A model generated the notes under the pieces. The model had not been told where the DNA came from. It ran no database searches and saw only the letters and a list, made by a program, of their open reading frames with translations. A stretch of DNA of 63,986 nt from a virus, in IMG/VR virus record IMGVR_UViG_3300043392_000024, positions 1 to 63,986 of that record; one strand, given 5' to 3'. Both the position numbers and the translations under genes were made by a program. This document shows, one piece after another, positions 9,261-19,070 of this stretch (position 1 is its first letter; each line of letters opens with the position of its first letter).

Positions 9261-10676
9261 ATGGCTGGATCAGTTCAAGATACCCCGGGTTTTCAATTAC
9301 AACCCTCAGCGGTAAAGGCAACATTGCCTACTAACTACATTACCAACTTCGACTTCATGAACCAGTATCTTCCAGATACTTATGAGAAAGAATTCGAGCG
9401 TTATGGTAATCGCTCTATTGCATCTTTCTTACGTTTAGTAGGAGCAGAGATGCCATCTAACTCTGACTTAATTAAGTGGGCAGAGCAAGGTCGTTTACAC
9501 ACAAAATATGTTAACGTAACAACTACAGCTGTAGCTGGTGCTGATACTGCAACATGGACTGTGAATGATTCAAACGTATCAGTTAACTTCCGTGTTAACC
9601 AAACTGTATTCTTATCTGCGAACTCAGGTTCTGCTTCAGATAAAGCTATCATTACTGCAGTTGACTCTGCTAACGATACATTTACTGTAGCTTACTACGC
9701 AGGTGGTGGACAAACAATTGCTGCATCTACTGTATCAACTGCTTTCGTTTACGGTTCTGAATACACTAAAGGATCTACTGGAATGGTTGGTTCATTAGAA
9801 TCAGAAGACATTTTCTTCGAAAACAAGCCTATTATCATCAAGGACAAGTACACAGTTTCTGGTTCTGATATGGCTCAAATCGGATGGGTTGAAGTAACTT
9901 CTGAGAATGGTGCTACAGGATACTTATGGTACATCAAATCTGAGCACGAGACTCGTTTACGTTTCGAAGATTACTTAGAGATGTCAATGGTTGAAGGTGT
10001 TCCTGCTGAATCAGGTTCAGGTGCTTTGACTTACTTGACAGTTGCTGCTTCTAACGTACAACCTGGTGCTGCTGGTACTGATGGTTTGTTTGAGACAGTT
10101 GCTTCTCGTGGTAACGTTTGGGCTGGTGGTAATCCAACTACTTTGTCTGACTTCGATTCAATCATCCAACGCTTAGACAAGCAAGGAGCTATCCAAGAGA
10201 ACGTAATTTTCTTGAATCGTCAATTCTCATTCGATATCGATGATATGTTGGCATCTCAAAACTCTTACGGTACTAACGGTACTTCTTATGGTTTGTTTAA
10301 CAACGATGAGAACATGGCGTTGAACTTAGGTTTCAAAGGCTTCAAGCGTGGTTATGACTTCTACAAGACTGACTGGAAATACTTGAACGATGCAACTCTT
10401 CGTGGTGGAATCGTAGGTGGAGCTATCAACGGTATCTTGGTACCTGCAGGTTCTACTTCAGTATACGATCAAATCATGGGTAAAAACGCTAAACGTCCGT
10501 TCTTACACGTTCGTTACCGTGCTTCTGAGACTGAAGATCGTCGTTACAAGACTTGGATCACAGGTTCTGCTGGTGGTGCTCAAACTAGCGACCTAGATGC
10601 AATGGAGGTTAACTTCTTATCTGAGCGTGCTTTATGTACACTTGGTGCGAATAACTTCTTCTTGTTCGAAGCTTAG
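9261..10676 (+). CDS. Major capsid protein
   Basis: A 471-residue protein that would form the icosahedral shell, probably with the HK97 fold. Reasons: its position after portal and scaffold; strong compositional bias with uniform codon choice typical of very highly expressed genes; and its own strong downstream terminator. An insertion of about 90 residues (about 85-175, Thr/Ala/Val-rich with TATWTV and DTFTVAYY) looks like a beta-rich surface domain. Residues near the end (FLHVRYRASETEDRRYKTW) look like shell core. No catalytic feature is expected. Confidence 0.85.
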   Translation: MAGSVQDTPGFQLQPSAVKATLPTNYITNFDFMNQYLPDTYEKEFERYGNRSIASFLRLVGAEMPSNSDLIKWAEQGRLHTKYVNVTTTAVAGADTATWTVNDSNVSVNFRVNQTVFLSANSGSASDKAIITAVDSANDTFTVAYYAGGGQTIAASTVSTAFVYGSEYTKGSTGMVGSLESEDIFFENKPIIIKDKYTVSGSDMAQIGWVEVTSENGATGYLWYIKSEHETRLRFEDYLEMSMVEGVPAESGSGALTYLTVAASNVQPGAAGTDGLFETVASRGNVWAGGNPTTLSDFDSIIQRLDKQGAIQENVIFLNRQFSFDIDDMLASQNSYGTNGTSYGLFNNDENMALNLGFKGFKRGYDFYKTDWKYLNDATLRGGIVGGAINGILVPAGSTSVYDQIMGKNAKRPFLHVRYRASETEDRRYKTWITGSAGGAQTSDLDAMEVNFLSERALCTLGANNFFLFEA

Positions 10677-10685
10677 TAAAATATT

Positions 10686-10716
10686 GGGGAGGAGCAATCC
10701 TCCCCTTATTTCTTTT
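10686..10716 (+). terminator. Rho-independent terminator after the major capsid gene
   Basis: An 8-bp perfect stem (GGGGAGGA, loop GCAA, TCCTCCCC) is followed by a T-rich tract ending TCTTTTTT. It lies 10 bases after the capsid stop codon. It should limit read-through of the very strong capsid transcript. Confidence 0.9.
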
Positions 10717-10738
10717 TTAAAATTTAAATTATAATCAA

Positions 10739-11485
10739 ATGTCAAAATTAGTGCTCGAGGACAAAGTCTATGTCCTAAAAAGAAAAACATTCCCAATGTC
10801 GTTAATGTTGAATTCGAGAAATACAGCTCGTAAGCCATTATTATATTTCGACGAGGAGACAGGACAGAATCGTCCATTGCGTTACGCACGTAATCAGAAA
10901 TCACCATTTGAAGATGAGCAAGATGGCCACGCTATCTTAGAACCAATTATCTTTGAAGATGGTGTACTTACTGTACCAAAAAATAATCAAGTATTACAAA
11001 AATTCTTAGCATATCACCCAGACAATGGCGTTTTATTTCAAGAGTTAGACACTAGAAAAGATGCAACTGAGCAGATCGATTGGATGATGGTTCAATTAGA
11101 GGCACAAAATGTTGCTATGGGATTAGACATCTCTACACGTGAAGCTATCGGTCGCATCGTATTAGGTGCTCGTGTTGATCGTTTGTCAAGCGAAGAGCTG
11201 AAGCGTGATATATTAATGTACGCACGTAACAATCCTGAGGAGTTCTTGCAAATGACTAACGATCCTGAGTTGCGTTTACAAAATATTGCTGCTAAAGCAT
11301 TACAGGATAACTTGTTTGTATTAAAGAACAATAGACGTGATATCTACTTTAATTTACCAGACAACAAAAAGAAACTAATGGGTATTCCTTTTGGAGATGA
11401 CCCAATCAAATTGTTGACTGCTTATCTACAAAGCGATGATGGTATTGAATTATACAAAGTTATCGAGAAGAGATACACCAAGTAA
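10739..11485 (+). CDS. Head-associated protein downstream of the capsid gene, 248 aa
   Basis: A 248-residue, mostly helical protein (about 60-248) with a basic N-terminus. It is enclosed by its own pair of terminators, one after the capsid gene and one immediately after its stop. No family is recognised with certainty. Phages with this gene order often have a head-completion or minor head protein here. Its expression probably depends on read-through past the capsid terminator. Confidence 0.7.
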   Translation: MSKLVLEDKVYVLKRKTFPMSLMLNSRNTARKPLLYFDEETGQNRPLRYARNQKSPFEDEQDGHAILEPIIFEDGVLTVPKNNQVLQKFLAYHPDNGVLFQELDTRKDATEQIDWMMVQLEAQNVAMGLDISTREAIGRIVLGARVDRLSSEELKRDILMYARNNPEEFLQMTNDPELRLQNIAAKALQDNLFVLKNNRRDIYFNLPDNKKKLMGIPFGDDPIKLLTAYLQSDDGIELYKVIEKRYTK

Positions 11486-11491
11486 TAAGAG

Positions 11492-11516
11492 GGAGGACAA
11501 AAGTCCTCCTTTTTTT
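11492..11516 (+). terminator. Rho-independent terminator
   Basis: A 7-bp stem (GGAGGAC / GTCCTCC, loop AAAA) is followed directly by seven T. It starts 7 bases after the preceding stop codon and is followed within 2 bases by a promoter element. Confidence 0.9.
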
Positions 11517-11517
11517 A

Positions 11518-11525
11518 TATCTTTG
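11518..11525 (+). promoter_or_regulatory. Bacteroidota -7 element for the pseudoknot RNA and homing endonuclease
   Basis: TATCTTTG matches TAnnTTTG and abuts the terminator T-run. A transcript from here would begin near 11532, just before the first pseudoknot strand. Confidence 0.6.
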
Positions 11526-11537
11526 TCATGTAGTTAC

Positions 11538-11617
11538 CATCTCACAATACGTAACTTAAAAATATAAATGGTCTTATTAATGAAGCCGAGGTGAGATGCG
11601 GTGGATTTAGTAAGACC
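11538..11617 (+). ncRNA. Possible pseudoknot RNA leader before the HNH gene
   Basis: Two interlocked helices are visible. An 11-bp helix joins 11570-11580 to 11607-11617 (GGTCTTATTAA with TTAGTAAGACC, one G-U). Its 26-base loop contains GTGAGATG (11591-11598), which is perfectly complementary to CATCTCAC at 11538-11545. The strand order makes an H-type pseudoknot. It lies between a promoter and an HNH gene and has no coding potential. It may be a regulatory leader, a ribozyme, or a remnant of the mobile element that carries the endonuclease. I do not match it to a known RNA class. Confidence 0.5.
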
Positions 11618-11627
11618 TATTTTTATT

Positions 11628-12116
11628 ATGGAAATTTGGAAAGATATACCCGGTTACAAAGGATTGTATCAAGTAAGTAATTTAGGTAGCGTAAAAAGAT
11701 TAAATAAAAACAATGAAAAAATCCTAAAGAACAGGATTCGTGATGGATATTTTGCTGTATCGTTATCTAAGAATGGAATAAGAAAAGATGGAAAAATATC
11801 TAGAATGGTAGCCATTGCTTTTGTTGATAATCCTTTTAATTATAATATCGTTAACCATATAGATGGCAACAAGCAAAATAATAATTATGAAAATTTAGAA
11901 TGGGTTTCAAATAGGGAGAATATACACCATTATCATTTAAGTAAAAATGCTACAACAAAACATTCTTGCATATATGATAAAAAATACGGATTTGTAGTCC
12001 AGGTTAGTTTTGAAGGTAAAAGACATTATTTAGGTTATTATAAAAATTTAAATAATGCTATTGAGGCAAGAAATTGTTTTTTAAAATCAAATAATATTGT
12101 TAATAAGTATATATAG
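11628..12116 (+). CDS. HNH homing endonuclease (NUMOD4-HNH-AP2-like)
   Basis: A 162-residue site-specific endonuclease of the phage homing type. The start is placed at MEIWKDIPGYKG because the NUMOD4 motif W-x-DIPGY-x-G-x-YQVS begins there. HNH follows with the signature NIVNHIDGNKQNN and YENLEWVS (about 72-100). The C-terminus (about 118-155) has an AP2-like DNA-binding segment with GKRHYLGYYKN. It is free-standing between structural genes, AT-richer than its neighbours, and preceded by the pseudoknot RNA. It is a selfish element and not needed for the virion. Confidence 0.85.
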   Translation: MEIWKDIPGYKGLYQVSNLGSVKRLNKNNEKILKNRIRDGYFAVSLSKNGIRKDGKISRMVAIAFVDNPFNYNIVNHIDGNKQNNNYENLEWVSNRENIHHYHLSKNATTKHSCIYDKKYGFVVQVSFEGKRHYLGYYKNLNNAIEARNCFLKSNNIVNKYI

Positions 12117-12137
12117 TTTTCAATAAAAAAATATGCT

Positions 12138-12145
12138 TATTTTTG
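12138..12145 (+). promoter_or_regulatory. Bacteroidota -7 element before the neck/tail genes
   Basis: TATTTTTG matches TAnnTTTG, 27 bases before the next ATG. It would restore transcription of the tail genes downstream of the inserted homing endonuclease. Confidence 0.5.
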
Positions 12146-12172
12146 TAGGATAATATATGTAAATTATTTTAT

Positions 12173-12859
12173 ATGATTAATTCTGTCCGAAATACGGTAA
12201 TGTCTATCCTGAATAAGGACAATAATGGATATATAACACCTGAGGAATTTAATTCATTTTGTAAGCAAGCTCAACTTGAAATCTTCAATCAATACTTTGT
12301 GGACTTTAAGAACTCAAAGCTTTTGGATTTCAAGGGTATGGAAACGTCAGGTTATTCTGATGTTACAAAACAAATGGACCAAACTATCGATTATTTCTCT
12401 AAGAATATCGATTTAGTATATGCTGCAGGAAAGTTTTCTATGCCTACAGATTGGTTCTTAATGAACGCTCTGTACTACAATCAAAAGGAGATTGAGCACG
12501 TAGATCAACTTAAGGTTTATAAGCTGTTACAATCAAATCTAACGGCACCTACGGAGTTGTACCCGGCATATGTTATGCAAGGAAATGATATTACAGTATA
12601 CCCATTAACAATTGTTGACAACGTAGAGACGTATTATGTACGGTATCCATACGACCCTAAGTGGACATATACAGTTGTGAACGGTAGCCCTCTATTTAAT
12701 CAGAGTGCATCCGATTATCAAGACTTTGAATTAACATCATCTGACTTTCCAAAGTTAGTTGTAAAGATATGTGAGTACGCAGGAACAAGTATCCGTGAGC
12801 AAGAAGTTGTGGCTGCTGCCAAACAAGAAGAAATGTACATGGATCAAACGGCACAATAA
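12173..12859 (+). CDS. Neck/tail ring protein (tail tubular A-like)
   Basis: A 228-residue protein. The N-terminus (about 1-45) is a helix-loop segment with LNKDNNGYITPEEFNSFCKQA, common at the start of head-tail connector proteins of podovirus-like Bacteroidota phages. A mixed alpha/beta region with TDWFLMNALYYN follows, with helices at the end. It precedes a second ring-like gene with a 1-base overlap and the giant hub. This resembles the T7 gp11-gp12 order and the ring proteins of crAss-like phages. The function is inferred from order and size. Confidence 0.65.
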   Translation: MINSVRNTVMSILNKDNNGYITPEEFNSFCKQAQLEIFNQYFVDFKNSKLLDFKGMETSGYSDVTKQMDQTIDYFSKNIDLVYAAGKFSMPTDWFLMNALYYNQKEIEHVDQLKVYKLLQSNLTAPTELYPAYVMQGNDITVYPLTIVDNVETYYVRYPYDPKWTYTVVNGSPLFNQSASDYQDFELTSSDFPKLVVKICEYAGTSIREQEVVAAAKQEEMYMDQTAQ

Positions 12860-13755
12860 TGACTCAAGAAGAATATTACACCAATGGGGGGACTGCCCCT
12901 ACCGACAAAAACTGGGGTACATACCAAAATGTTACATTAAAGGAGATTGTTAACAACTTCCAATTAATGTACATGGACGATGGCGATTTGTTGAATAATA
13001 TCAATCGCTACAAAATTCTATTTCACGCTAAACGTGGATTGCAAGAATTACAATACGATGGCAATCGTGTGGTTAACGCTTTGCAATTAAATGTTGGAGA
13101 TGACCTTAAGTTTGTGTTGCCTCCTGACTATGTCAATTGGGTTCGTATTTCTTTGTTCTGCGGAGGGGTATTGTATCCGATGCACGAGAACTTGCAGGCT
13201 AACTCAGCTACAGAATATTTACAGGATAGCACATATGCTATAACATTTGATGAAGATGGCAATGCATTAATTGTTACATCTAAGTTAGACGAGTCTCGCC
13301 TAATTGGATTGAACCAATGCTACTGCGAACAGAACGACCAATGGGGTTGGTACTTGGATGGATTGTGGTATTTTAATTACCCAGGAGGTCAGTATTACGG
13401 ATTGAATACTGAGGCCGCTACAGCCAACCCCACGTTTACTATCAATAAAACTGAAGGCGTTATTAACTTCAGCACAGGTGTTCATCGCCAATCGGTGGTA
13501 TTAGAGTATATTTCTGATGGATTGTACGGATTAACAGATGATCAAATCCCTGTGCCTAAATTAGCAGAAGAGTATTTATACTCTTATATTAAGTGGGCTA
13601 TCTTAAACACAAAGGCTAATCAAGCTGAGTATGTTATTAATAGAGCTCGTAAAGAGAAGGTTTCAAATTGGAGAAACGCTAAAATCAGATTAAGTAATTT
13701 ACATCCTGGTCGCTTGTTAATGAACATGAGAGGCCAATCTAAGTGGATAAAATAA
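12859..13755 (+). CDS. Neck/tail ring protein 2
   Basis: A 298-residue protein with a helical N-terminal half and a beta-rich middle (about 75-215, with LKFVLPPDYVNWVRISLF). The C-terminus is basic and helical, with RARKEKVSNWRNAKIRLSN. It overlaps the upstream gene by one base and abuts the hub gene without a gap, so the three are translated together. The PPDYVNWVR segment is one I associate with tail connector proteins of Bacteroidota podovirus-like phages. A neck or tail-tube ring role is likely but not proved. Confidence 0.6.
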   Translation: MTQEEYYTNGGTAPTDKNWGTYQNVTLKEIVNNFQLMYMDDGDLLNNINRYKILFHAKRGLQELQYDGNRVVNALQLNVGDDLKFVLPPDYVNWVRISLFCGGVLYPMHENLQANSATEYLQDSTYAITFDEDGNALIVTSKLDESRLIGLNQCYCEQNDQWGWYLDGLWYFNYPGGQYYGLNTEAATANPTFTINKTEGVINFSTGVHRQSVVLEYISDGLYGLTDDQIPVPKLAEEYLYSYIKWAILNTKANQAEYVINRARKEKVSNWRNAKIRLSNLHPGRLLMNMRGQSKWIK

Positions 13756-16700
13756 ATGGCAGAATTACAAAGACACTTCCTACAGGGGATAATGAACAAG
13801 GACTTAGATCCTCATTTTCTACCTGATGGTCAATATCGTGATGCACTAAATATTATTGTTGCTGACTCAGATGGTACGTTTAGTACCGGAGATGGACAGC
13901 ATAATGGCGTTGCTCAGAATTACCTTGGTAATATTCAAATGAGCGATTCATTAGGATTATCTCCTAGTGCATTATGTATTGGAGCGTTGTCTAACCCTGC
14001 TCAAAACACTATCTATTGGATGATAGCATCAGATGAGTTTGATGCCGTTGTTGAGTACAATGAGGAGTTTGATGTAACGTCATTCATATTGAAGGCTACT
14101 AAAAATAGCCCAACGACTCCATCTATCTTAAATTTTAATAAGAACTATAGAATAACAGGAATAAACTACATTAATGGATTATTATTTTGGACAGATAACT
14201 ACAATCCTCCAAGAAAGATAAACATTGAGCGTTGTCGTAATTATGCTGTAGATGGTTTTACCGAGGATGACATTAGTGTTATTGTCAAGCCACCAATCGC
14301 ATCTCCTGCAATATCATTTCCAGATGTTGAAGACACTCTTCCAAATAACTTGGAGAATAAGTTTTTGTACTTCTCATATAGATATAAGTATTTAGATGAT
14401 GAATATAGTTCATTATCTCCATTCTCTCCTGTAGCATTCTTTCCTAAGCCATTTGCTTATGACTATGGTGTATCTGAGAATATATCAATGGTCAACAGCA
14501 AGAGTGCTGTAGATATCGAATACAATACAGGAGGGGCCAATGTAAAAGAGATTCAGTTAGTGTTTATTGACACATTAAGCACAAATGCTTATGTGATTGA
14601 TAATATTAATAAGCAGGATAATAATTTTGCAGATAACACAAATCATACATTTACTTTCCAAAACAATAAAGTATACACGATATTGCCTGCGGATCAAGTA
14701 AATAGATTGTTCGATAACGTGCCATTAAGAGCTCAGGCTCAAGACTTAATTGGCAGTCGATTGATATATGGTAATTATACACAATTCTTTGATCTTGTCG
14801 ATTCGAATGGTGCTAACATAAACCCTGCTTTTTCTTTATCGCTAGAGGGATCAGTAATTACTGACAATCTTCCTCATGCTACATTTAAAAGTAATCGTGA
14901 TTACGAGGTTGGTATTGTTTATTTAGATGACTACGGCCGATCAACTACGGTAATTGTCCCTACATTAAATACTAATACTTTATTTATTCCTGCCGATAGA
15001 GCAAATTATGCGAATGACATAAGAGTTGAAATAGATAAAGATTTTGCTCCTCCGGCATTTGCTACATATTATCGTTTTGTTTTAAAGCAGAATAAGCAGG
15101 AGTATTATAATATATTTCCATTGACTTATTTTTCAGATGGTCAATTTAAGTGGTTCTTGATTAACCAAGCAGATGTTGACAAAATATCTGTTGGGTCATA
15201 TTTATACATTAAGAATGTTGGAAGTAATAATGATATTCAAATAAAAGTATTGGATATTGAATCTAAGGCTTCCAATTTTTTAAATAATGATTCATCTCAA
15301 CCAGCAGGCGTTTATTTTAAAGTTAAAATAAATTCAAGTTTACTTCCCGATGTATTTAATTATCTAGGAGGAGGTATTGCTAGTTCTGGTAATGCTGCAC
15401 TTACTGGCATATTTCAAGTTGCAGAAAAATCAATATTTTACGGATATGGTAATAATGATTTAGAAACATCTAATTTAAATATTTACACAACAACAATTAT
15501 AACTGCTGGGTCTTGGCCACGACCAGATGCAAGATTTTATATAGAAATTGAATCGACTAATTCAGTTGCCGATAAATTCAATTATTACATAATGGCTGGT
15601 GGCAAAGGAAAGCAGTTAGTATCAACTACACCTATAACTATAGTCGCTGGTGCTGACGTATTATTAACTTATACTGGATATTTTAATTCGGCATTAGGTA
15701 CTTCTTTTCAAGCAACAGTTTCCTGTACTATAAAATTTGATGCTGCCATAGGTCACAAAAAATACGATTATTGGGTTGTAAATTGTAGAGCTTTAGCTAA
15801 CTCAACATTAAATGGTCCATTAAATATATTTGGGGCGTATTACCCTTTGTACTCAAGTAGCTGGACTGTATACGGAACCACAGATACATGGAGTGTAAAC
15901 TCTTCATATGATTCAGATCGCCCAATTAATGCAGGTACCATACTTAAGTTTACAACCAAATATAATGGTGGTAGCCCAAATGAATTAACTTTAATTTCTT
16001 CTGCTAATTATAAAAATATAGAAGAATGGTTTATAGAGGACAACGCATATGATAAATTCTCAACAATATTAGACATTAGTGAATTTGATAGTGGTAACGC
16101 AGTCCCTGTGTTATTTAGAAGAGTGTCTTTATTCCCGGATAATACACCAAATCAAACAGCAAATCAGGGTGGAGTTATAAGTGATACTACATTGAACTAT
16201 CCTGTAGCAATGATGCTTTTGGATACACAAACATCAAAAACTACATTTCAAGTTATATTAAATGTTACTCAGTCTGAATCTCCTATATTATTTGAAACCG
16301 TCCCAACTGATACTAACCAAGATATTTATTATGAATTAACTAATACATATCCAATTGTAAATAATAGTCATACGACAAACTTTACAAACCAAGTATTGGG
16401 TGAGTCTTCTGGATTTGCATATTTAAATAGAGATGATAGCTTTTCGTACCCAAACTACGACTTTAATGCATTTGCTTGGAGTAATGGTGTGGAAAGCTTT
16501 AGAATAAGAGATGACTGGAATGCAGCTACAATGCAGTTTAGCCCACGTGCCAATTCTACTATAGAAGGATATGCGGAGCAGACACTTGTTCAAGCTTTGA
16601 CATATAGTGGCGTATACCAACAAACAACAGCAATCAATCGATTGAATGAATTCAACTTATCTCTTGGTAACTTTAAGTACCTGGATCGATTCTTTGGTTC

Positions 16701-19056
16701 AATTCAAAAGTTACACGCACGTGATACAGATTTAGTTGTCTTACAAGAAAATAAGACATCCAAAGTTCTTTATGGTAAGAACCTAATAAGCGACTCTGTA
16801 GGAGGTGGCACAATTGCTTCAATTCCTGAGGTTCTTGGTACTCAAATTGCTTATACAGGTGAATATGGTATTAGTGAAAACCCTGAGAGTTTTACTACTT
16901 GGGGTAATAACATGTATTTTACTGATGCGAGACGTGGTGCTGTAATGCAGTTGTCTGAAGCAGGTTTGTTTGAAATATCTTCAAATGGAATGAAGAACTG
17001 GTTTAAAGCTAATCTAAATCAACCTACTGTAAAGATTGGTATGATGGATCCGTACTTCGAGCATTATGTTTTAAGTATTAATAACGATCGCCCAATTAGT
17101 ACTTGTCAGTTAAGTGTATCATCTGATGACGTTGTTGTTTCGAATATTGCAAATATTAATCAATTTGCTTTTGCTATTGAGTCTAATAGCCAATGGTCTA
17201 TTGTGGTTCCTGATAATGATTGGCTTACAGTTAATACAAGATTTGGCAATGGGAATGGACAGGTGTCTGTAACTACAACAGAAACAGAAGAAGCTAGAAG
17301 TGTAGTTGTTACTGTAGTAGGATGTAATACTGATATTGACGTTATAATTAGACAATCGGCCGCACCTCCTGTATTACCTACTACATGGTATTCGTTAAAA
17401 AAATGTTCTGATAACACTAATCATTTTTCTCAAGGTTATGAGGCACCAACTATTTTCTTCCCTAACGAAAGGGTAACTTCAGGCAGTTCAACATATATCA
17501 TATTGCAAGGTTACTCTGAGGACCCTGGTGGAACTCAGTTACCTATAACAGCAACAGGATTTGATTATTGTCCATCAATACCACCTACACAAGAGTGGTA
17601 CAATTTGATTAATTGTAGTACTAGTGCAACAGCAACTTCTATTGCTTATCCTATTAACACATTCGCAATAAATGCTCGTGTTACATCAGGTGGAGTTACT
17701 TACAGAATAAGTGCTAAAACAACCACAAATCCTGGAGGAACTCAAATTGCTATTACATCAACAGGATTTAGCGGATGTCCTACTGTTCCTACACAAGAAT
17801 GGTATAAACTATACAATTGTTCCACAGGTGATTTTGCATTTTCTGATGCATCGCCTATTGGAGAATTCCTTGTAGGGGATCGTGTCACATCAACAACAAG
17901 TTATACATATACTATTTACCAAGTATTAACTTCGCAGCCAATTGGTACATTGTTAGAATTGGCTGGAACAGGAGAGGTTGGTTGCCCAACTACTTTTACA
18001 TTCTACGCTTTAACAGGATCAGAATCTACTACATCTACAAAGTGGTACAGATTGTATAATTGTTCTACAGGTGCTACCGCATATTCAGTCGGATATCCTG
18101 ATACAATAGCATACAACATAAATGACCGAGTAACATCAGGAGGAGTAAACTATACAATTTCTTACATTTACTCAACTGATCCAGGTGGAACACAAATATC
18201 AATAACAGCAACAGGTATTGTTGGATGTCCGACAGTAGCCCAAGAATGGTATTACTTAACAAATTGCACTACAGGCGGAACAGCATATTCAATAGCGTAT
18301 CCTCCTGGTACATTCCCGGTTGATAGAAGGGTTTCTAATCTTTCAGCCACATATGTAATTACATCTGTATTGCCATCAGATCCAGGTGGAACTCAGTTAA
18401 CACTTTTAGATGAAGGCGTATCAGGTTGTCCTGCGATTTACCCTACAACTTGGTACACATTAAGAAGATGTTCTGATAATGCACAGCGTTGGTCTCAAGG
18501 ATATACCTCACCTACATTCTTTTCTCCTAACGAAAGGGTAACCTCTGGAGGATCAACATATATTGTATTACAGGGGTATTCTGAAGACCCAGGTGGAACT
18601 CAGTTACCTATAACATCAACAGGAGAATTCTATTGTCCATCAATACCGCCTACACAGGAGTGGTATATTGTTGAGAAATGTTCAGATGGTTTATTCTCAA
18701 ATACAATAGCATATAACATAGGCAGTTTCTCTGTGAACGATAGAGTGACTTCTGGTTCAGACACGTATCGTGTTTCGTCTGTATTGTCAAGTAATCCTGG
18801 AGGAACTCAAATATCTATAACAGATACAGGAGAGGTGGGGTGTCCTGCACCTCCTGCTCAGGAGTGGTATAAGTTGTATATTTGTGAAACAGGTCAAATT
18901 AAATATTCTTTACCATATAACTTAGGTACTTTTGTATTAAATGAAAGGGTTTTAACAGAAACTGATTTAATTGCCACAGTATCTGAAGTGTTAACAATAG
19001 AGCCTTCATTCCTTAAATTAGCAATTTCTTATACTGGATTTTTTAATTGCCCATAA
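13756..19056 (+). CDS. Giant tail hub / stabilization protein with BACON domain and eight Cys-paired repeats
   Basis: A 1766-residue virion protein. Residues 1-1110 are beta-rich and begin like the tail stabilization proteins of crAss-like and related phages (HFLQGIMNKDLDPHFLPDG). About residues 1116-1205 form a BACON domain, seen from WSIVVPDNDWLTV, GNGNGQVSVTT and VDVIIRQ-like strands. BACON domains bind glycans or mucin in Bacteroidota and are known in crAssphage. From about 1210 to the end there are eight repeats of about 68 residues, each with WY near the start, one Cys after it, RVTSG in the middle, PGGTQ and a closing GCP. They look like small disulfide- or metal-free beta modules on the virion tip. 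The role is tail hub plus surface or glycan binding. Confidence 0.75.
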   Translation: MAELQRHFLQGIMNKDLDPHFLPDGQYRDALNIIVADSDGTFSTGDGQHNGVAQNYLGNIQMSDSLGLSPSALCIGALSNPAQNTIYWMIASDEFDAVVEYNEEFDVTSFILKATKNSPTTPSILNFNKNYRITGINYINGLLFWTDNYNPPRKINIERCRNYAVDGFTEDDISVIVKPPIASPAISFPDVEDTLPNNLENKFLYFSYRYKYLDDEYSSLSPFSPVAFFPKPFAYDYGVSENISMVNSKSAVDIEYNTGGANVKEIQLVFIDTLSTNAYVIDNINKQDNNFADNTNHTFTFQNNKVYTILPADQVNRLFDNVPLRAQAQDLIGSRLIYGNYTQFFDLVDSNGANINPAFSLSLEGSVITDNLPHATFKSNRDYEVGIVYLDDYGRSTTVIVPTLNTNTLFIPADRANYANDIRVEIDKDFAPPAFATYYRFVLKQNKQEYYNIFPLTYFSDGQFKWFLINQADVDKISVGSYLYIKNVGSNNDIQIKVLDIESKASNFLNNDSSQPAGVYFKVKINSSLLPDVFNYLGGGIASSGNAALTGIFQVAEKSIFYGYGNNDLETSNLNIYTTTIITAGSWPRPDARFYIEIESTNSVADKFNYYIMAGGKGKQLVSTTPITIVAGADVLLTYTGYFNSALGTSFQATVSCTIKFDAAIGHKKYDYWVVNCRALANSTLNGPLNIFGAYYPLYSSSWTVYGTTDTWSVNSSYDSDRPINAGTILKFTTKYNGGSPNELTLISSANYKNIEEWFIEDNAYDKFSTILDISEFDSGNAVPVLFRRVSLFPDNTPNQTANQGGVISDTTLNYPVAMMLLDTQTSKTTFQVILNVTQSESPILFETVPTDTNQDIYYELTNTYPIVNNSHTTNFTNQVLGESSGFAYLNRDDSFSYPNYDFNAFAWSNGVESFRIRDDWNAATMQFSPRANSTIEGYAEQTLVQALTYSGVYQQTTAINRLNEFNLSLGNFKYLDRFFGSIQKLHARDTDLVVLQENKTSKVLYGKNLISDSVGGGTIASIPEVLGTQIAYTGEYGISENPESFTTWGNNMYFTDARRGAVMQLSEAGLFEISSNGMKNWFKANLNQPTVKIGMMDPYFEHYVLSINNDRPISTCQLSVSSDDVVVSNIANINQFAFAIESNSQWSIVVPDNDWLTVNTRFGNGNGQVSVTTTETEEARSVVVTVVGCNTDIDVIIRQSAAPPVLPTTWYSLKKCSDNTNHFSQGYEAPTIFFPNERVTSGSSTYIILQGYSEDPGGTQLPITATGFDYCPSIPPTQEWYNLINCSTSATATSIAYPINTFAINARVTSGGVTYRISAKTTTNPGGTQIAITSTGFSGCPTVPTQEWYKLYNCSTGDFAFSDASPIGEFLVGDRVTSTTSYTYTIYQVLTSQPIGTLLELAGTGEVGCPTTFTFYALTGSESTTSTKWYRLYNCSTGATAYSVGYPDTIAYNINDRVTSGGVNYTISYIYSTDPGGTQISITATGIVGCPTVAQEWYYLTNCTTGGTAYSIAYPPGTFPVDRRVSNLSATYVITSVLPSDPGGTQLTLLDEGVSGCPAIYPTTWYTLRRCSDNAQRWSQGYTSPTFFSPNERVTSGGSTYIVLQGYSEDPGGTQLPITSTGEFYCPSIPPTQEWYIVEKCSDGLFSNTIAYNIGSFSVNDRVTSGSDTYRVSSVLSSNPGGTQISITDTGEVGCPAPPAQEWYKLYICETGQIKYSLPYNLGTFVLNERVLTETDLIATVSEVLTIEPSFLKLAISYTGFFNCP
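17385..19053 (+). repeat. Eight tandem coding repeats of about 68 residues (about 205 bp each)
   Basis: Units start at each WY segment and end at GCP or YCP. Units 1 (about 17385-17590) and 6 (about 18450-18665) are much closer to each other than to their neighbours in both protein and DNA, for example the shared CTAACGAAAGGGTAAC. This points to block duplication of a multi-unit segment. Unit 3 is followed by an extra linker and unit 8 is the most diverged (lacks PGGTQ). Confidence 0.85.
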
Positions 19057-19070
19057 TAATATAAAATAAT

